Assembly: GCA_023666645.1 (NCBI GenBank)
Contig: JAMPBP010000011.1
Coordinates: forward strand, 1 to 47,199
Reading direction: 5' to 3'
DNA length: 47,199 bases
Source: Clostridiales bacterium
GTDB lineage: Bacteria; Bacteroidota; Bacteroidia; Bacteroidales; Muribaculaceae
Positions within the stretch are counted from its first letter, which is position 1. Each line of letters starts with the position of its first letter. Below, piece after piece: positions 42,800-47,199 of this stretch. The position numbers were made by a program, and so were the translations under genes. A model generated the notes under the pieces. It was given only the letters and a program-made list of their open reading frames with translations, did no database searches and was not told the DNA's origin.

Positions 42800-43246
42800 A
42801 TGAAACATAACATAGAATTGCCGGAGGCAGACTTTTTCCAAGTCTATCTCCGAGGTCATCTCATTGACCATCATTTTCCCCAGAGAAACAACAAGAGATT
42901 TATTGAAACCCGCTCGGACGACGCATACGACACATTCGTGTCGGCGCGTCTGGAGGGCAAGCCAGTGCCGATTGCCCGTGAGCTGGCGATGCGCACTCTC
43001 CTTGCAGGACTGTATGTGTCGCGCTACGACATAATATATAATGTGGTGGAGGAAAACCTCTGGCTGCGTCTGCCGCCGGAGTATATGCCTGACTTCGCCG
43101 TGCATCTGCTCGGACAGAAACCCGTCAGCGACATACTCGACCGCTACGAGGTCAACGGCGACTTTCTTGACAGGGAGACCCATCAGCCGATGCTGACAGA
43201 ACTGCTCGGAACAATCACTGAAATACTGGACGGCTATGGCTTATAA
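42800..43246 (+). CDS. DUF1896 protein
   Basis: 148 residues from the ATG at 42800 ([20 protein letters not shown]). Another ATG at 42755 would add 15 residues but lies in the structured leader, and the frame's extension to a TTG at 42704 overlaps the terminator hairpin. The sequence [20 protein letters not shown], then [20 protein letters not shown], matches DUF1896, a small protein found beside large methyltransferase/helicase genes in Bacteroidetes elements. Function unknown. It overlaps the next gene by 11 nt, so the two are likely made together. Confidence 0.8.
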   Translation: MKHNIELPEADFFQVYLRGHLIDHHFPQRNNKRFIETRSDDAYDTFVSARLEGKPVPIARELAMRTLLAGLYVSRYDIIYNVVEENLWLRLPPEYMPDFAVHLLGQKPVSDILDRYEVNGDFLDRETHQPMLTELLGTITEILDGYGL

Positions 43247-46200
43247 CCGCCTCCAGACCATGCGCGACAACATTGAGGCGATAAGGCTTGCCTTTCGCCT
43301 CGATGTTGCCGGGCGTGGAGCGCAAACCGCTGATGAAATAGCGGTGCTTCGCAAGTATGCCGGATTCGGAGGACTGAAATGTATCCTCAACGATGCCAAC
43401 GATTTGGAGGATGCCGCCAAATGGAGCAAAACGGACATTGAGTTGTTTGCCCCGACCGTTGAACTGCGCCGTCTTATCCATGATTATTCAAAGGACGACA
43501 GGGAGTTTGCGCGGTATATGGACTCACTTAAAGCCTCTGTGCTGACGGCGTTCTATACTCCGGCTCCCGTCATTGACGCCATTTCAGGCTCACTGAAACA
43601 GTCTGGCATAGAGGTAAAGAGTTTTCTTGAACCCTCTGCCGGACAGGGAGCGTTTATCGATTCATTCCTGCTCAACGACCGATACCCCGGGGCTGAGGTG
43701 CTGGCGTATGAGAAGGATTTGCTCACAGGCAAAATACTGTCGGCGTTGCATCCTTCAATATTGACTCGCATTGAAGGCTTTGAGAAGATTGAGAGTGACT
43801 TCAATGGCTATTTCGATGTCGCCGCCTCTAATGTTCCTTTCGGTGATTTTGCTGTCGCAGATCCGGCGTATGCCGTGAGCAAGGATGTTGCCTATCGTCA
43901 GGCTACCAAAACAATCCACAATTATTTCTTTCTGAAGGCACTCGACCAAGTGCGCGAGGGAGGATTGGTTGCCTTTATTGCTTCGCAAGGTGTTATGAAC
44001 GCGGGCAGTCCTTTCGTGAGGATGGAGCTTGTGAAACGTGCCGACCTTGTAGCAGCGTTACGACTGCCCAACAATACATTCTCCGATAATGCCGGAACGG
44101 ATGCAGGATCCGACCTGATTATACTCCAGAAGCACACGGGGAAGAAAGCGTTATCTGCCGACGAGGAATTTTTCATTCAGTCTGTTGTTGACCGAGGTAC
44201 GAAGGTGCCGGGCAACAAGTTCTTTCAGGCTTTTCCTCAGAATGTAATATGCACCGATGCCAAGGTTGGGACCGATCAGTACGGAAAACCCGCTATCATC
44301 TACAAGCACGAAGGCGGTATTGATGGTATCTCCGAGGATTTACGCAAAGCGATCGATGAGTCGCTGCGCCTGCGTCTTAATCTGGAACTGTATAACTCCA
44401 ACGGTATCAATCCGCCTACGCCTGACCCAGTAAAGCCGACACCTGAAGTCAAGCCGGAACCACCGAAACAGAAACCGCTTGCAGAGAAGATTGAGCAGAG
44501 AAACGAGCCTTTGCTCAAACAGTATCAGGAGATGAAAAAGAAACACCCTGATGCAATTCTGATGTTCCGCGTAGGAGATTTCTATGAAATTTTCGGCAAG
44601 GATGCCGTGCAAGCGTCTGAAATACTCGGCATTACTCTGACACGCCGGATGAACGGTCTTGACAACCGCATCGAGCTTGCTGGATTTCCGCATCATGCGC
44701 TCGACACATATCTGCCCAAACTTGTACGGGCAGGCAAACGTGTGGCTATTTGTGAGCAGTTGGAAGACCCGAAACTAAAAAGGACTACCAAGCAAAAAGT
44801 TGTCGAGACGGTTACGCCTAATCAACCTCCGAAGCCTGAGCCTAAACCTGTAGAGCCGCCAAAGGAAGCACCAACCCAAGAGATTGAAACCGACGGCAGA
44901 CCCGATTATTCGGACAATCCAGACCCGCGTCTGTTCGCCTACAATCTTTTCGGAGAGCTGGAGCCAATCGGCAAACCGCGCCCGCAGCCGAAGCATAAAG
45001 TGGAAGCCTCGGAGTCAAAGCCCCGTCCGACTGTAAAAGTCGATGACATTCCGGTAAAAAAGTTCCGACCTCTTTCAGAAAAAGAACTGGAGTTTTATGG
45101 CTCGTTGAACTGGGAGGACAATCCGCCCATCAACGGATTCTATGAAACAATGATGTCGATTGCCTATCGCCAAATGGAGGAAATGCGTCTGGAGAAAGAA
45201 GCTCAGGAGGCGGCACAAGCCGCCGGTATCGCACCCGGCGAAACCTATATCGAAAAGACCGAGGGCGATTTCATTCCCGGCGGTCGCAACCGTACCGCAA
45301 AGGTTACGGCTATTCCGATTGAGCGCGATATGTCGCCCCGTCCTTTCCCGGAGGACATACAATTCTTCCACAAGAACGGCTCAATGGTCGTTGCCGACGG
45401 CATGGTAGGCTTTCTCTCCGATGTGCGTAAAACCGGTGCAACATTCACGCCGCTCAACCTCAAACCGGAGCAGGAGAAACGCGCCATGCTGTATATTACT
45501 CTATCGGAGACATATCAGCAGCTCTACAACTACGAGGCGGAGACCCATGAGCCTTCGGAACATCTGCGTAAACACCTCAATCAATATTATGATGAGTTTG
45601 TCGTCAAGTACGGTAATCTCAACGAGAAGCAGAATGTCAAGTTCATAATGATGGACGCCAACGGTCGTGACGCACTGGCACTGGAGCGCGGCGAGAACGG
45701 TCAATTTGTCAAGGCTGACATCTTCGACCATCCTGTTTCATTCGCCATTGACGAGGTTACTTCGGTCGATACTCCGATGGAGGCACTGACGGCATCGCTC
45801 AACAAATACGGCGAGGTCAATCTCGAATATATGTCGTCGCTTGTGGATATGGACGAGGACGCAATGGTTGAAAACCTTGAAGGACACATCTATTACAATC
45901 CATTAGTGGAGAACTATGAGATAAAAGACCGCTTCATCGCCGGAAACGTGGTTGCCAAAGCCGAGGCAGTCAAGGCATGGATAGACCGTGAGGAAGAACG
46001 TATCAAAGGCTTCCCCGGTTATGACGGCATGGAGCCGTTTATTGCAATGGCGCAGGACTCACTCAAAGCTCTGGAGGAAGCCCGGCCCCGCCGTATTGAG
46101 TTCGACGAGCTTGATTTCAACTTCGGTGAACGATGGATCCCAACCGGCATCTACTCCGCCTATATGTCGCATCTGTACGAAACCGATGTGAAGATTGCCT

Positions 46201-47199
46201 ATTCTTCCTCTATGGATGAGTATTCGGCAGACGCATCCAACAAAAATATGAAGATATGGGAGGAATTCTGTGTCAGAGGTTACTATCGCACATATGACGG
46301 CATGAGCCTTCTGAAACACGCCCTGCACAACACTGTACCCGACATCAAGAAGTCAATCGGCAAAGATGATGACGGGCACGACATAAAGGTTCCCGACAAT
46401 GAGGCGATACAGCTTGCCAATGCCAAGATTGATGAAATCCGAAACGGATTTACAGACTGGCTGGAGGCTCAAAGCCCGGAGTTCAAAGAACGGTTAGTGG
46501 ATTTGTATAACAACAAGTTCAACTGCTTTGTGCGTCCTAAATATGACGGCAGCCATCAGACATTTTCCGACCTCAACATGAAAATGTTGGGAGACCGCTA
46601 TGGAATAAACTCCATTTATCAGAGCCAGAAGGACTGTATCTGGATGCTGAAACAGAACGGCGGCGGTATTTGTGATTTTAAGGTGGGCTGTGGTAAAACG
46701 CTGATAATGTGCATTGCGGCACATGAAATGAAGCGTCTGGGGCTGGCACACAAACCGATGATTATCGGACTTAAAGCCAACGTAGCCGAAATAGCCATGA
46801 CCTATCAGTCAGCCTATCCCAACGCCCGCATACTGTTCGCCGATGAAAAGAGTTTCAAGGCAGACAAACGAGTGGATTTCTTCAACAATATCAAGAACAA
46901 CGACTATGACTGCGTTATCATGTCGCACGACCAGTTTGGCAAGATACCTCAATCGCCTGAGATGCAGCAGCAGATTCTTCAGGCTGAACTTGATACCGTT
47001 GAGGAAAATCTCGAAGTGGTGAAGCAACAAGGACATGATGTCTCGCGCGGTATGCTCAAAGGTCTTATCAAGCGTAAGGAGAACCTTACTGCCAAGATTG
47101 CCACCATACAGTATCAGATGGAGCAGAACAAGGACAGTATCGTGGATTTCAAGCAGATGGGCATCGACCACATATTTGTGGACGAGAGTCACCAGTTCA
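43236..47199 (+). CDS. Giant N6-adenine methyltransferase/SNF2-like helicase with embedded MutS domain I (partial)
   Basis: Open to the window edge: 1321 codons seen, C-terminal part missing. Starts [12 protein letters not shown] at 43236, inside the end of the DUF1896 gene. Residues about 90-280 are an N6-adenine methyltransferase fold: SAM motif [10 protein letters not shown] (131-140) and SNVPF (198-202) in place of the usual NPPY/F. Residues about 425-527 match MutS domain I, including GDFYEIF (447-453) with the mismatch-wedge Phe449 and Glu451, and [11 protein letters not shown] helicase follows: Walker A KVGCGKT (1149-1155) and DESH at 1316-1319. Pro/Lys linkers flank the MutS part. Such proteins are typical of Bacteroidetes conjugative elements and may protect or process transferred DNA; role unproven. 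Confidence 0.85.
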   Translation, partial: MAYNRLQTMRDNIEAIRLAFRLDVAGRGAQTADEIAVLRKYAGFGGLKCILNDANDLEDAAKWSKTDIELFAPTVELRRLIHDYSKDDREFARYMDSLKASVLTAFYTPAPVIDAISGSLKQSGIEVKSFLEPSAGQGAFIDSFLLNDRYPGAEVLAYEKDLLTGKILSALHPSILTRIEGFEKIESDFNGYFDVAASNVPFGDFAVADPAYAVSKDVAYRQATKTIHNYFFLKALDQVREGGLVAFIASQGVMNAGSPFVRMELVKRADLVAALRLPNNTFSDNAGTDAGSDLIILQKHTGKKALSADEEFFIQSVVDRGTKVPGNKFFQAFPQNVICTDAKVGTDQYGKPAIIYKHEGGIDGISEDLRKAIDESLRLRLNLELYNSNGINPPTPDPVKPTPEVKPEPPKQKPLAEKIEQRNEPLLKQYQEMKKKHPDAILMFRVGDFYEIFGKDAVQASEILGITLTRRMNGLDNRIELAGFPHHALDTYLPKLVRAGKRVAICEQLEDPKLKRTTKQKVVETVTPNQPPKPEPKPVEPPKEAPTQEIETDGRPDYSDNPDPRLFAYNLFGELEPIGKPRPQPKHKVEASESKPRPTVKVDDIPVKKFRPLSEKELEFYGSLNWEDNPPINGFYETMMSIAYRQMEEMRLEKEAQEAAQAAGIAPGETYIEKTEGDFIPGGRNRTAKVTAIPIERDMSPRPFPEDIQFFHKNGSMVVADGMVGFLSDVRKTGATFTPLNLKPEQEKRAMLYITLSETYQQLYNYEAETHEPSEHLRKHLNQYYDEFVVKYGNLNEKQNVKFIMMDANGRDALALERGENGQFVKADIFDHPVSFAIDEVTSVDTPMEALTASLNKYGEVNLEYMSSLVDMDEDAMVENLEGHIYYNPLVENYEIKDRFIAGNVVAKAEAVKAWIDREEERIKGFPGYDGMEPFIAMAQDSLKALEEARPRRIEFDELDFNFGERWIPTGIYSAYMSHLYETDVKIAYSSSMDEYSADASNKNMKIWEEFCVRGYYRTYDGMSLLKHALHNTVPDIKKSIGKDDDGHDIKVPDNEAIQLANAKIDEIRNGFTDWLEAQSPEFKERLVDLYNNKFNCFVRPKYDGSHQTFSDLNMKMLGDRYGINSIYQSQKDCIWMLKQNGGGICDFKVGCGKTLIMCIAAHEMKRLGLAHKPMIIGLKANVAEIAMTYQSAYPNARILFADEKSFKADKRVDFFNNIKNNDYDCVIMSHDQFGKIPQSPEMQQQILQAELDTVEENLEVVKQQGHDVSRGMLKGLIKRKENLTAKIATIQYQMEQNKDSIVDFKQMGIDHIFVDESHQF

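Overview
The window looks like a chromosome segment of a gut Bacteroidales, most likely family Muribaculaceae (S24-7). I infer this from Bacteroides-type promoters (TAnnTTTG -7 boxes with TTTG-like -33 boxes), no Shine-Dalgarno signals at starts, short Bacteroidetes C-terminal sorting-like tails on exported proteins, the trpBEGDCFA order, a debranching enzyme/GT4/GH57 glycogen cluster, and a Bacteroidetes integrative element. The taxonomic call is inference; no rRNA or tRNA gene is visible.

Layout. 0-7.4 kb (minus strand): an exported FISUMP/BIG2 protein, a PL11 rhamnogalacturonan lyase, and an operon of a YncE/BtuG-like beta-propeller with a FecCD-type permease and ATPase (corrinoid or iron-chelate uptake). 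7.6-10.8 kb: a phosphoethanolamine transferase convergent with a sialate O-acetylesterase. 10.9-17.6 kb (minus): a complete trp operon, trpBEGDCFA, preceded by what reads as a classical attenuator: promoter, a 20-codon leader peptide with three Trp codons, mutually exclusive hairpins and a terminator. 17.8-22.1 kb (plus): an oxalate catabolism operon, frc, oxc and an AEC-family transporter, with a strong hairpin before each gene. 22.2-28.1 kb (minus): a CzcCBA-type metal efflux system behind a small His-rich exported protein. 28.3-33.0 kb (minus): GH57, GT4 and a glycogen debranching enzyme. 33.2-36.7 kb: U32 family protein, PduO-type cobalamin adenosyltransferase, GH18 lipoprotein and a DUF2795 protein.

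From about 36.7 kb to the right edge lies the left end of an integrative/conjugative element: evenly spaced 9-bp repeats, a tyrosine integrase, HTH proteins, a structured non-coding segment, a DUF4099/DUF3945 protein, a topoisomerase III-like protein that has lost its catalytic residues, a DUF1896 protein behind a leader with a 10-codon peptide and switchable hairpins, and the first 1321 codons of a giant methyltransferase/helicase with an embedded MutS mismatch-recognition domain.

The strongest candidates for something little described are the trp attenuator, the structured leader before the DUF1896/methyltransferase-helicase genes, the MutS-domain fusion and the catalytically dead topoisomerase. 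All calls come from reading the sequence alone; no database search or folding program was run.
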